A stretch of DNA of 64,000 nucleotides from RPRB01 sp035501615 (GTDB lineage: Bacteria > Myxococcota > Myxococcia > Myxococcales > Myxococcaceae). The position numbers were made by a program, and so were the translations under genes. The notes under the pieces were generated by a model. It was given only the letters and a program-made list of their open reading frames with translations. It had not been told where the DNA came from and ran no database searches. This document shows, in pieces, positions 50,680 to 59,101 of the stretch. How positions within the stretch are numbered: the stretch's first letter is position 1; the number at the start of each line of letters is the position of its first letter. The stretch covers positions 1 to 64,000 of the forward strand of contig DATJVY010000012.1 of assembly GCA_035501615.1 (NCBI GenBank), in the 5' to 3' direction.

Positions 50680-53355
50680 ATGCCCAGCTCCCGTCCCGTC
50701 CTGACGCTGATCGACGCGTCGGGCTTCGTCTTCCGCGCCTACCACGCCATCGCCAACCTGAGCACCAGCCGGGGTCTGCCGACCAACGCGGTCTACGGCT
50801 TCACCCGCATGCTCCTGAAGACGCTGCGGGAGATGAAGCCCACCCACGTCGCGCTGGCCTTCGACAAGGAGAGCCGCACCGGCCGCCAGGAGATCGACCC
50901 CGCCTACAAGGCCAACCGCGAAGGCCCCCCGCCGGACCTCCCGCACCAGTTCGAGCTGGTGCGCCAGGTGGTCGACACCCTCCGCGTGCCGGTCCTCGAG
51001 TACGCCGGCTGGGAGGCGGACGACGTCATCGGTACCCTGACCCTGGCGGCGAAGGCGCAGGGGTACGACGTGCTCATCGTCACCGGCGACAAGGACTTCA
51101 TCCAGCTGGTCGACGACCGGGTCTCGCTGTACGACCCGATGAGAGACGTACAGACCGGCCCCCGCGACGTGCGGGACCGGCTGGGCATCGAGCCTTCCCA
51201 AATGCGCGACTACCTGGCGCTGATGGGAGACCCCATCGACAACGTGCCCAAGGTGCCGGGGATCGGCCCGAAGACCGCGACCGAGCTCATCCAGCAGTTC
51301 GGGAGCGTGGAGGCGCTGCTCGACCGGCTCGACGAGGTCAAGAAGCCGAAGATCCGCGAGGCGCTCGAGCAGAACCGGGACACGCTGCGACGGGCCAAGC
51401 AGCTGGTCACCTTCCGCACCGACCTGCCGGTGGAGACCGACGTCTCGCGCTTCGTCCGCCAGCCCATCGACGGCGAGCGCGCCCGGGCGCTGTTCACCGA
51501 GCTCGAGTTCTACCGCCTCCTCCAGGAGATGCCGCAGAGCCCAGAGGCCGCCGCCGCACGCCCGATGGGGAAGTCCGCGGTGGTCGCCGACCGCGAGGCC
51601 CTCGGGCAGCTGGTGGAGGCCATCCGGGCGCACGGGCGGGTGGCGCTGGTCCCGGCCCACGATGGCGCTCCGGCCACCGCGCCCCTGGTGGGGCTGGGGG
51701 TCGCCGCCGGGGACACCGCGGCCTACGTCTCCCTGGACCACCATGGGCTGGGAGCGCGCCGGCTGCCCCTCGCGGATCTACGGGCGTTGCTCGGCCCGGT
51801 GCTCGCCGACCCGCGGGTGGAGAAGCAGGCGCATGATGCCAAGGCGCTCTCCCTGCTCCTGCTGGGCGCCGGGCTGGAGCTGCAGGGCCTCGCGGCCGAC
51901 GTGGAGCTGCTGTCCTACCTGCTCAATGCCTCCCGCCGCGAGCACGCCCTGGCGGACCTCGCCCGGGAGCGGCTCCACCTCGAGCTGCCGGTGCCCTACG
52001 ACGCCGCCGCGGCCCGGCGGGCGGGAAGCGGGCTCGCCGACCGGCCACCCGAGGAGGTCGCCGAGGCGTTCGGCCAGAGGGCCCAGGCGGTGGAGCGGCT
52101 GGCCCCGGGGCTGTGGCGGGACATCGAGTCGGCGAAGCTCACCGGCCTGGCCCGGGAGCTGGAGCTGCCGCTGGTGCCGGTGCTCACCCGCATGGAGCGG
52201 CACGGCATCAAGGTCGACCTGGCAGTGCTGGCGGACCTGTCGCGCGACGTGGACGCCCAGTGCATCACCCAGGAGCAGCAGCTGCATGCCCTGGCCGGCC
52301 GGGTCTTCAACGTCAACAGCAACGCGCAGCTGGCGCAGGTCCTCTACACCGACCTCGCGCTCCCGGTGCTCAAGAAGGGGAAGACTGGCCCCTCCACCGA
52401 CGCCGAGGTGCTGGAGAAGCTGGCCGAGAAGCACCCGCTGCCCCGCGCGCTGCTCGAGTACCGGACGCTGAGCAAGCTCAAGACGACTTACCTCGATGCG
52501 CTGGTTCCGCTGGTGGGCCCGGACGGTCGGCTCCACACCACGTTCCACCAGGCGGCGACCGCCACCGGGCGGCTCTCCAGCTCCGACCCCAACCTCCAGA
52601 ACATCCCGGTCCGCACCGACGTGGGCCGGGCCATCCGCCGGGCCTTCGTGGCCGAGCGGGGGTGGAAGCTGGTCTCGGCCGACTACAGCCAGATCGAGCT
52701 GCGCATCCTGGCTCACGTCTCGGAGGACCCGGGGCTGCTCGCCGCGTTCCAGGCCCGCGAGGACGTGCACCAGCGCACCGCGGCCGAGGTCTTCGGCGTG
52801 ACCCCGGGCGAGGTGACCGCCGATCAGCGCCGCGTCGCGAAGATGGTGAACTTCGGCATCGCCTACGGCCTGTCTCCGCACGGGTTGTCCACCCGCCTGG
52901 ACATCCCCCACGAGGAGGCGGCGTCGATCATCGACCGATACTTCGCCCGCTACGCCGGTATCCGGCGCTACCTCGAGGAGACGGTGGAGCGCGCCCGGCG
53001 GACCGGCAGCGTGGAGACGCTGTTCGGACGGCGGCGGCTGATGGACGACCTCCACTCCAGCAACCGCGCCACGGCGCAGGCCGCGGAGCGGGCGGCGATC
53101 AACATGCCGATCCAGGGGACCGCCGCCGACCTCATCAAGATGGCCATGCTCCGCATCGACCACCGGCTGCACGAGACCGGGCTGCGCACCCGGATGCTGC
53201 TCCAGGTCCACGACGAGCTTCTCTTCGAGGCGCCGGAGGAGGAGGTGGAGCAGGCCGTGGAGCTGGCCCGGGCGTCGATGATGGGCGTGGCGCAGCTCCG
53301 GGTCCCGCTGGAGGTCGAGGTGGGTGTGGGTCAGAGCTGGGCGGACGCCCACTGA
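50680..53355 (+). CDS. polA: DNA polymerase I
   Basis: About 891 residues (ATG 50680; ATG 50662 also possible). The 5'-3' exonuclease is intact (LIDASGFVFRAYHAI, EADDVIGTLTLAAKAQG, VTGDKDFIQLV, PKVPGIGPKTATELIQQFG). In the 3'-5' exonuclease region the usual Asp-Thr-Glu motif is replaced (VALVPAHDGAP) and the Tyr-x3-Asp motif is not visible, so proofreading is probably lost. The polymerase is complete: TATGRLSSSDPNLQNIPVRT, LVSADYSQIELRILAHVSED, RRVAKMVNFGIAYGLS and LLQVHDELLFEAPEEEV. It works in replication gap filling and repair. Confidence 0.96.
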   Translation: MPSSRPVLTLIDASGFVFRAYHAIANLSTSRGLPTNAVYGFTRMLLKTLREMKPTHVALAFDKESRTGRQEIDPAYKANREGPPPDLPHQFELVRQVVDTLRVPVLEYAGWEADDVIGTLTLAAKAQGYDVLIVTGDKDFIQLVDDRVSLYDPMRDVQTGPRDVRDRLGIEPSQMRDYLALMGDPIDNVPKVPGIGPKTATELIQQFGSVEALLDRLDEVKKPKIREALEQNRDTLRRAKQLVTFRTDLPVETDVSRFVRQPIDGERARALFTELEFYRLLQEMPQSPEAAAARPMGKSAVVADREALGQLVEAIRAHGRVALVPAHDGAPATAPLVGLGVAAGDTAAYVSLDHHGLGARRLPLADLRALLGPVLADPRVEKQAHDAKALSLLLLGAGLELQGLAADVELLSYLLNASRREHALADLARERLHLELPVPYDAAAARRAGSGLADRPPEEVAEAFGQRAQAVERLAPGLWRDIESAKLTGLARELELPLVPVLTRMERHGIKVDLAVLADLSRDVDAQCITQEQQLHALAGRVFNVNSNAQLAQVLYTDLALPVLKKGKTGPSTDAEVLEKLAEKHPLPRALLEYRTLSKLKTTYLDALVPLVGPDGRLHTTFHQAATATGRLSSSDPNLQNIPVRTDVGRAIRRAFVAERGWKLVSADYSQIELRILAHVSEDPGLLAAFQAREDVHQRTAAEVFGVTPGEVTADQRRVAKMVNFGIAYGLSPHGLSTRLDIPHEEAASIIDRYFARYAGIRRYLEETVERARRTGSVETLFGRRRLMDDLHSSNRATAQAAERAAINMPIQGTAADLIKMAMLRIDHRLHETGLRTRMLLQVHDELLFEAPEEEVEQAVELARASMMGVAQLRVPLEVEVGVGQSWADAH

Positions 53356-53474
53356 TCGCCAGGACGCGCTCCGGCGGCTCCCGGGTGCGAATTGCACCGG
53401 GGCGTGTCGGCTGGCCGCTACACTCTGAGGCCTGTCCTCCGCTCCTGGTGTAGAGTCCCACACCCGGAAGAACG

Positions 53475-55295
53475 ATGGCGGATCGAGTCAAGGCGACGGA
53501 GCCCGTCAGCCCGGCCGGACTGCTCAGCGGTCTGACCGACAAGCTGCAGGAGCTCGAATCGGCGGTGCTGCGTCAGGCGGAGCGGTTCTCCGCCGTCCTG
53601 GAGATCGCGACGCTCCTGTCGTCCGTCCGCGATGTGGATGCGCTGCTCCGGACGGTGATGGACCGGCTCAGCTCGCTGCTGCAGGCCGAGGCGGCCACGC
53701 TCTTCATGCTCGACGCCGAGAAGCAGGAGCTGTGGAGCCGCGTCCTCCGCGGCGGCGGCCTGGACGAGATCCGCCTTCCGCTGGGCACCGGCATCGCCGG
53801 CCACGTGATGGCGACCGGGCAGAGCCTGCTGCTCGGCGATGCCTACACCGACTCGCACTTCCATCCCAACATCGACCGCATGAGCGGCTTCGTCACCAAG
53901 TCGATGATCGCCGTACCGCTCAAGCACGTGAGCGGGCGGATCCTCGGCGTGCTCGAGGTCCTGAACCGGAAGACCAACGTCTTCAGCGCCGAGGACCTGG
54001 CGCTGGTCGAGGCGGTGGCCACCCAGATCGCCGCGGTGCTGGACAATGTGCTGCTCTACGAGGAGCTGCGCGCCCAGAACGAGGTGCTGCGCAAGGCGAA
54101 GTCCGATCTCTCCAACGCCCTCAAGGACCTGGACCTCCTCTTCGAGACCGAGAAGGCGGTCTCCAGCGCGGAGAAGCAGAGCGACCTGATGGACGTCCTT
54201 CTGGCCCGGGTGGCTCCCACCGTTGGAGCGACCGCGGCGGCGATCTTCCTCGCCGAGCCGGGAGAGCAGCACGGGATGCTCTATTTCAAGACCGTGGTCG
54301 GCGAGAAGGCCGAGTCCCTGGTCACCGTGAAGCTGAAGCCGGGACAGGGCATCGTCGGGCACGTCGCCAGGACCGGCGAGACGGTGCGGGTCGCCCGTGC
54401 CGGCGACCACCCGGCGCACGACCCGGCCATTCCCGCTCGTCTCGACGTCCGTGCCGACGCGGTGCTCTCGGTCCCGATCACCGTGGACGAGGGCGTGGTG
54501 GGGGCGCTGGCTCTCTTGAACAAGCCCGGGGGCTTCACCGAGAGCGACGAGCGGCTGGCCACCCTCATCGCCGGCCAGGCCGGCCGGGCGATCAAGGTGC
54601 GCCGGAGCCGCGACGAGGCCGAGCAGCGGGAGCGCCTGGCGGCGATCGGGCAGATGCTGTCCGGGGTGGTGCACGACTTCCGCACCCCCCTCACGGTGAT
54701 CAGCGGCTACACCGAGCTGATGGCCACCGAGTCGGACGAGCAGCAGCGGATCCAGTACGCCACGGTGGTGGACAAGCAGTTCGAGCACCTCAACGCGATG
54801 ATGCGAGAGACCCTGGCCTTCGCCCGGGGCGAGCGCGAGCTGCTGATCCGCAAGGTCTACCTCCAGAAGTTCGCCACCGAGACCGAGGCCTACCTCCGCC
54901 AGGAGTTCAAGAAGAGCCCGGTCCGCCTCTCGGTGGTCCCGCGCTACACCGGTCCGGCCCGCTTCGACGAGGGCAAGCTCCGGCGGGTGGTCTTCAACCT
55001 CGCGCGCAACGCGGTGGAGGCCATGCCCACCGGTGGCAACTTCCTCTTCAGCATCGATCGCGAGGAGGACGACCTGGTGCTCCGCTTCGAGGACGACGGC
55101 CCCGGCCTCCCGCCGGAGATCGCAGACCGGGTCTTCACCTCCTTCACCACCGCCGGGCGGCCGGAGGGGACCGGACTCGGTCTCTCCATCGTGAAGCAGA
55201 TCGCCGACGAGCACGGCGGCTCGGTACGGGTCGAGAGCGCGCCGGGCAAGGGCACCCGCTTCGAGTTCAAGATCCCGGTCGGCCTCGCGGCGTAG
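53475..55295 (+). CDS. Cytosolic GAF-GAF sensor histidine kinase
   Basis: 606 residues, no transmembrane segment. Two GAF domains at about 40-190 (EAATLFMLDAEKQELWSRVL; GTGIAGHVMATGQSLLLGDA) and 225-365 (GATAAAIFLAEPGEQHGMLY; PGQGIVGHVARTGETVRVAR), linked by a coiled coil. The HisKA domain has His400 in GVVHDFRTPLTVISGYTELM, and the ATPase has NLARNAVEAMPTGG, FEDDGPGLPPEIADRVFTSF and GLGLSIVKQIADEHGG. It autophosphorylates in response to a ligand or redox input. No response regulator is adjacent, so it is an orphan; PolA and a DUF167 gene flank it. Confidence 0.95.
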   Translation: MADRVKATEPVSPAGLLSGLTDKLQELESAVLRQAERFSAVLEIATLLSSVRDVDALLRTVMDRLSSLLQAEAATLFMLDAEKQELWSRVLRGGGLDEIRLPLGTGIAGHVMATGQSLLLGDAYTDSHFHPNIDRMSGFVTKSMIAVPLKHVSGRILGVLEVLNRKTNVFSAEDLALVEAVATQIAAVLDNVLLYEELRAQNEVLRKAKSDLSNALKDLDLLFETEKAVSSAEKQSDLMDVLLARVAPTVGATAAAIFLAEPGEQHGMLYFKTVVGEKAESLVTVKLKPGQGIVGHVARTGETVRVARAGDHPAHDPAIPARLDVRADAVLSVPITVDEGVVGALALLNKPGGFTESDERLATLIAGQAGRAIKVRRSRDEAEQRERLAAIGQMLSGVVHDFRTPLTVISGYTELMATESDEQQRIQYATVVDKQFEHLNAMMRETLAFARGERELLIRKVYLQKFATETEAYLRQEFKKSPVRLSVVPRYTGPARFDEGKLRRVVFNLARNAVEAMPTGGNFLFSIDREEDDLVLRFEDDGPGLPPEIADRVFTSFTTAGRPEGTGLGLSIVKQIADEHGGSVRVESAPGKGTRFEFKIPVGLAA

Positions 55296-55305
55296 GGAGA
55301 CGCGC

Positions 55306-55551
55306 TCAGCCGTCGAGCCCGAGCCGCGTGCGGGCCTCGACGAGTGACAGGCCCTCGATGCGGATCCGCTTGAGGCGTCCTCGCTCGCCGGAGACGAGGC
55401 TGAAGGCGCGGCGGGGGAGGTCGAGCGTCCGGGCCAGGAGCTCCACCACCTCGTCGTTGGCGGCACCCTCCACCGGGGGCGCACCCACCCGGACCTCGAG
55501 CGCTCCCTCGCGGACGGCGCCCGTTCCCGGGCGCGACGCACGGGGCTTCAC
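55306..55551 (-). CDS. DUF167 family protein (start unresolved)
   Basis: The DUF167 pattern is clear: ELSIRVKPRASRPGTGAVRE, LEVRVGAPPVEGAANDEVVE and LLARTLDLPRRAFSLVSGER, then GRLKRIRIEGL. The only ordinary start near the domain, GTG 55551, removes the first strand (ELSIRV). The homology continues upstream to about 55593 with no ATG, GTG or TTG in frame; CTG 55563 or a non-standard codon after the GGGAGG near 55585 may be used, or the sequence has an error. The function of the family is poorly known. It lies 47 bases downstream of the divIVA-like stop. Confidence 0.7.
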   Translation of the reverse strand: MKPRASRPGTGAVREGALEVRVGAPPVEGAANDEVVELLARTLDLPRRAFSLVSGERGRLKRIRIEGLSLVEARTRLGLDG

Positions 55552-55598
55552 CCGGATCGACAGCTCGACCGCGCCGGCGACCTCCCGGAGGGGACCCG

Positions 55599-56117
55599 CT
55601 ACGGCGTGCCCGCCTTCTTCGGCGCGAGGAACGAGACGTTGTCGTCCACGCGTACCGGGGCCTCGGCGTCGGGCGGGAGCACCGACTCGAGCAGCTTGAG
55701 ATGGCCGGCGACCAGCGCCCGCAGCTCGGACTCGAACCTGGCCCGCTGCCGCTTGAGCTCGTTGATGTCGTCGACCACCTGCACCAGCTTCTGGTGGGCG
55801 GCGTGGACGATCTTCTCGGACTGGAGCTCGGCCTCGGCGACGACGATCTCCGCCTCCTTCTTCGCCGCGTCCCGGAGGTCCTCCGAGACGCGCTGGGCGG
55901 TCACCAGCGTCTGCTGCAGGGCACGCTCGCGCTCGAGGTGCCGCTCCAGCTCCACCTGGGTGCGGCGGAGCTCCTCCTTGAGGCCGATGTTCTCCTTCAC
56001 CACGTCCTCGAACTCCGCGGCGAGGAGCTCGAGGAACCCCTGCACGTCTCGGGCGGCGTAGCCGCGGAAGGAGGTCTCGAAGCGCTTCTGCCGGATGTCG
56101 AGCGGGGTGAACTTCAT
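55599..56117 (-). CDS. divIVA: DivIVA-domain coiled-coil protein
   Basis: 172 residues. The N-terminus MKFTPLDIRQKRFETSFRGY followed by AARDVQGFLELLAAEFEDVV is the DivIVA membrane-binding and dimerisation domain. A long coiled coil (about 40-145, NIGLKEELRRTQVELERHLE) and a short polar tail follow. DivIVA proteins mark curved membranes at poles and septa and organise growth or division machinery; the role in this lineage is not established. Its gene is followed by the DUF167 gene. The upstream gap to the small acidic protein gene is 97 bases. Confidence 0.9.
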   Translation of the reverse strand: MKFTPLDIRQKRFETSFRGYAARDVQGFLELLAAEFEDVVKENIGLKEELRRTQVELERHLERERALQQTLVTAQRVSEDLRDAAKKEAEIVVAEAELQSEKIVHAAHQKLVQVVDDINELKRQRARFESELRALVAGHLKLLESVLPPDAEAPVRVDDNVSFLAPKKAGTP

Positions 56118-56214
56118 GGAGGACCGAGTCTAGCGGAACCCCGGGAGACCCCAAGGAATCGACTTCACGCGCGACGGAAAGCTCGCGCCTCGCCGCAACA
56201 AACGTGTCGCACCT

Positions 56215-56400
56215 TCAGCGACCCGGCGGGGTCCGCGGGGGCAGGGGCGGCGGGAGGTCCGTGCCGGGCGTGGACGGGCTCCACGACGGCGGGTCGCTGG
56301 CCGGGAAGGACTCCTCGGAGGCCTCGTCCACCTCCTCGTCCTGGTGCACGTGGCGCTCGGGAGGCGGCCGCTTCGGCTTGGGCGGGGACTTGCTGGGCAC
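56215..56400 (-). CDS. Small acidic Pro-rich protein (61 residues)
   Basis: GTG 56400 is preceded by GGAGGAG at proper distance. The product is 61 residues: basic/Pro N-terminus (MPSKSPPKPKRPPPERHVHQ), then the acidic DEEVDEASEESFPASDPPSW and a Pro-rich end. The phrase DEASEESFPASDPPSW is a recurrent motif in small proteins of many high-GC bacteria, which supports a real gene. Such peptides have no known activity and are probably disordered. Confidence 0.65.
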   Translation of the reverse strand: MPSKSPPKPKRPPPERHVHQDEEVDEASEESFPASDPPSWSPSTPGTDLPPPLPPRTPPGR

Positions 56401-56456
56401 GGTCGGTGGCTCCTCCGGAGCGTTCCATGTCCTGGCGTCAGCCCGGGCGCAACGCC

Positions 56457-57293
56457 TCAGAACTGCCACCCGGCGATGACCAACAGTCGAACCCGCGGAT
56501 CTTCCGGAAAGAGACCGAAGAGCGCGGTCGCGGTGAGCTTGAGTCCGGCGGGCCGGTAGGTGAGGAGGAGGTCGGGCCCGAGGAAGCCGGAGGCGTAGAA
56601 GCGCGGGCTGCCGTGCTGGTCCACGCCCCCCTGGAGCTCGGCGCCGAGCCGGAGCACGTCCTTCAGCACCGGGAAGCTCACCGCGGCGGTGGCCCCCATC
56701 TCGCCGTCGAATCCCTCGGCGTACGACGCCTTGAAGTAGTCGACGTTGCCCTCGAAGAAGAGGTTCACCGCCCAGAGCCCCGCTGCCGGGAGGTCGCCTC
56801 CGATGAGCAGCCGGACCTCGGCGCGGTCCTGGGCCTGCTTCCGGGGGTGCCACTCGAGGTAGAGCACCGGGTTCCAGGAGATCTCGTTGTACTGGGAGGC
56901 GAAGGCGTAGCGCATCTCGAACTGGTTGCCCTCGACGTCGAACTGGCCGTTGGAGAGGATGAAGTTCTGGTAGAGGTCGAGCTGGATGTGAGGGGTGAGA
57001 CCGATCTCGATCTCCAGCTGCAGGAGGGCGACGTTCGGTTCGTCCCGGTTGAACTTCTGGTCCCACCACACCTCGACCTCGTAGCGGCCGGGGTCGAGCT
57101 TCCAGAAGCGGCTCGTGCCGAAGACCCGGTCCTGGGTCTGCACCGGCGACTTCATCCGGGGGGCGCTGACGGTGGTCTGGTAGTCCGGTGAGCCGAGGCT
57201 CGGCCCGGCCGAGTAGCCACCCGCCTCCTGTGCCAGGGTGGCGGTCGCGAACGTGAGCGCGGCGAGCAGGACGAGGCGTGGCAGGATGGACAC
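56457..57293 (-). CDS. Putative outer-membrane beta-barrel protein
   Basis: 278 residues from GTG 57293. The N-terminal MSILPRLVLLAALTFATATL followed by AQEAGG is a signal peptidase I-type signal. The mature part is strand-rich with alternating aromatic/polar residues (RYEVEVWWDQKFNRDEPNVA; LEIEIGLTPHIQLDLYQNF; GLKLTATALFGLFPE) and ends in GWQF, with a terminal Phe as in outer-membrane beta-barrels. No named family recognised. It is 66 bases upstream of the response regulator stop, on the same strand; a function cannot be assigned. Confidence 0.72.
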   Translation of the reverse strand: MSILPRLVLLAALTFATATLAQEAGGYSAGPSLGSPDYQTTVSAPRMKSPVQTQDRVFGTSRFWKLDPGRYEVEVWWDQKFNRDEPNVALLQLEIEIGLTPHIQLDLYQNFILSNGQFDVEGNQFEMRYAFASQYNEISWNPVLYLEWHPRKQAQDRAEVRLLIGGDLPAAGLWAVNLFFEGNVDYFKASYAEGFDGEMGATAAVSFPVLKDVLRLGAELQGGVDQHGSPRFYASGFLGPDLLLTYRPAGLKLTATALFGLFPEDPRVRLLVIAGWQF

Positions 57294-57359
57294 ATCGTCC
57301 AGGGGCCCCGCGCGAGGAGACAATCGGGTGGACACCCGAGTCGCGATCCGGCCCGGCTC

Positions 57360-57980
57360 CTAGAGCAGCCCGCGGCGCACGGCGAAGCGCGCCAGCGCCT
57401 GGGCGTCGTGCACGCCCAGCTTGCGCATCAGGTTCGTCCGGTGGGTGTCCACCGTCTTGGGGGATAGCGACAACTCGGTGGCGATTTCCCGGTTCGTGCG
57501 CCCCTCGGCCACGCGCCGGAGCACCAGCCGCTCGCGGGGGGTGAGCCGCTCCCAGTCGTCGTCCACGGAGACCGGGCCGCCGGTGAGCCCGCTCTCGGCG
57601 GCGGGATCGAGGAATCGCTGGCCGCCGGCGACTGACCGAACCGCGGTCACCAGACCTTCGATGCCCGCGCCCTTCACGACGTACCCCAGCGCACCGGCCC
57701 CCAGTGCCTCGCGGACGGTGGCCCCGTCCTGGTGCATGGAGAGGACGCAGACCCGCGTCCCGGGGGCCTCGCTCCGGACGCGGCTGAGCGCCTCGCGGCC
57801 GTCGCCGGGAAGCGTCCAGTCCAGGAGCAGGACCTCCGGACGGTGGGCGGTCACCGCGGCGAGCGTGGTGTCCGTATCCGCGGCTTCTGCCACCACCTCC
57901 AGATCGGGCTCCGAGGCGAGCACGGCGCGGACTCCCGCGCGGACGACGGCGTGATCATCTGCCACCACCACGTGGATCAT
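57360..57980 (-). CDS. NarL/LuxR-type response regulator
   Basis: 206 residues. Receiver domain with the phosphoacceptor Asp54 (EVLLLDWTLPGDGREALSRV), the acidic pair DD at 8-9 (VVVADDHAVVRAGVRAVLAS) and Lys in LGYVVKGAGIEGL. A LuxR/GerE helix-turn-helix follows at about 145-206 (LTPRERLVLRRVAEGRTNRE; IATELSLSPKTVDTHRTNLM). It is a transcription factor activated by the kinase encoded directly upstream; the ATG overlaps the kinase stop by four bases. Confidence 0.94.
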   Translation of the reverse strand: MIHVVVADDHAVVRAGVRAVLASEPDLEVVAEAADTDTTLAAVTAHRPEVLLLDWTLPGDGREALSRVRSEAPGTRVCVLSMHQDGATVREALGAGALGYVVKGAGIEGLVTAVRSVAGGQRFLDPAAESGLTGGPVSVDDDWERLTPRERLVLRRVAEGRTNREIATELSLSPKTVDTHRTNLMRKLGVHDAQALARFAVRRGLL

Positions 57981-59101
57981 GCAGCCACCCCCGCGAAAGG
58001 AACCCGCACCCGGAGGTGCGCCCGGCCCGGCTCGGGCCAGTCGACCGCCCCGCCGAGCCCGGCGACCCGCTCGCGGATCGACTGCGAGCTGGCCTGGTCC
58101 GGGAAACCCCGCCCGTCGTCGTCGAACTCGAGCGCGAGCGCGCCCTCGAGACGGCTCACCCGGACCGAGGCCCGGCCGGCGCCGGCGTGGCGGACGGTGT
58201 TGTGGAGCGCTTCCTGGACGATGCGGTACAGGCCCGCGGCCATCGGTGCCGGCAGCTCGGGAAGCTGCTCGGGCAACTCGAGCGAGATGTCCAGCCCAGT
58301 GGCCCGGGCGTAGGTCGCACAGTGGGTGCGGAGCGCGCCGAGGAATCCCAGGGCGGCGAGGGGCGCGGGGATGAGCGCCGAGGTCGAGCGGCGCACCTCC
58401 TCCAGGGCCTCGTCCAGGTGGTGCTCGACGCGGGCGGCATCCTCGGAGGCGAGCCCGCGCTTGCGGAGCGCCAGCAGCTGGAGCCTGGCCGCGGTGAGCG
58501 CCTGCCCCGCGCCATCGTGGAGCTCGCGGGCGATCCGGCGCCGCTCCTCGTCCTGGAGCGCGACGCGCCGCTCGGCGAGCAGCGCCGCGATGCGCTCCTC
58601 GGCCCGGGCCACGGTCCGGACCGGGAAGAGGAAGAGCGCGGCGCCGAGGAGCGAGGCCAGGAGGAAGCACCCGGCGGCGAGCCGGAGCGACTCATGCCAC
58701 AGCGGTCCGAGCGGGGCGCCGGCCCAGACGGTCGCCAGCTGGATGCCATCGACCTCCACGGGAACCCGGGCCCAGGCGATCGTGTCGGGTGCGGCTCCGC
58801 CAAGATCGACGGGGCGGTTCTCGCGGTCTCGCACCACCAGCGGTGCGGTCAGGAGCCCCTCGAGCCGCAGGCGTCCGGAGAGCTTGGCGGCGTCGTAGCG
58901 CCAGAGCAGGGGCCGGTCGCGGATGGTCTCGGCGACGACGTGGGCCGCGCGCTCGCCATGCTCCCGGGCTGCGGCGACCAGCCGGCTCCGCTCGTCGACG
59001 TGGTGGGCGAGGGGGACCGCCACCGCGAACAGCCCGCTGGCGACGAGCACCAGCGGCAGGAGGCGGCGGGCGAAGGGCCGCCGGAGCGCCACGGTGATCA
59101 T
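57977..59101 (-). CDS. NarX/DegS-type membrane sensor histidine kinase
   Basis: 374 residues. Transmembrane segments at about 13-32 and 143-160 enclose a periplasmic region of about 110 residues. The HisKA_3 domain has the phosphorylated His195 in RRRIARELHDGAGQALTAAR, and the C-terminal ATPase has ALHNTVRHAGAGRASVRVSR and ALEFDDDGRGFPDQA. A typical partner of NarL-type regulators. It sits between the regulator and a phosphate-binding-like lipoprotein, with four-base overlaps at both sides, so the lipoprotein may provide the input. Confidence 0.93.
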   Translation of the reverse strand: MITVALRRPFARRLLPLVLVASGLFAVAVPLAHHVDERSRLVAAAREHGERAAHVVAETIRDRPLLWRYDAAKLSGRLRLEGLLTAPLVVRDRENRPVDLGGAAPDTIAWARVPVEVDGIQLATVWAGAPLGPLWHESLRLAAGCFLLASLLGAALFLFPVRTVARAEERIAALLAERRVALQDEERRRIARELHDGAGQALTAARLQLLALRKRGLASEDAARVEHHLDEALEEVRRSTSALIPAPLAALGFLGALRTHCATYARATGLDISLELPEQLPELPAPMAAGLYRIVQEALHNTVRHAGAGRASVRVSRLEGALALEFDDDGRGFPDQASSQSIRERVAGLGGAVDWPEPGRAHLRVRVPFAGVAA

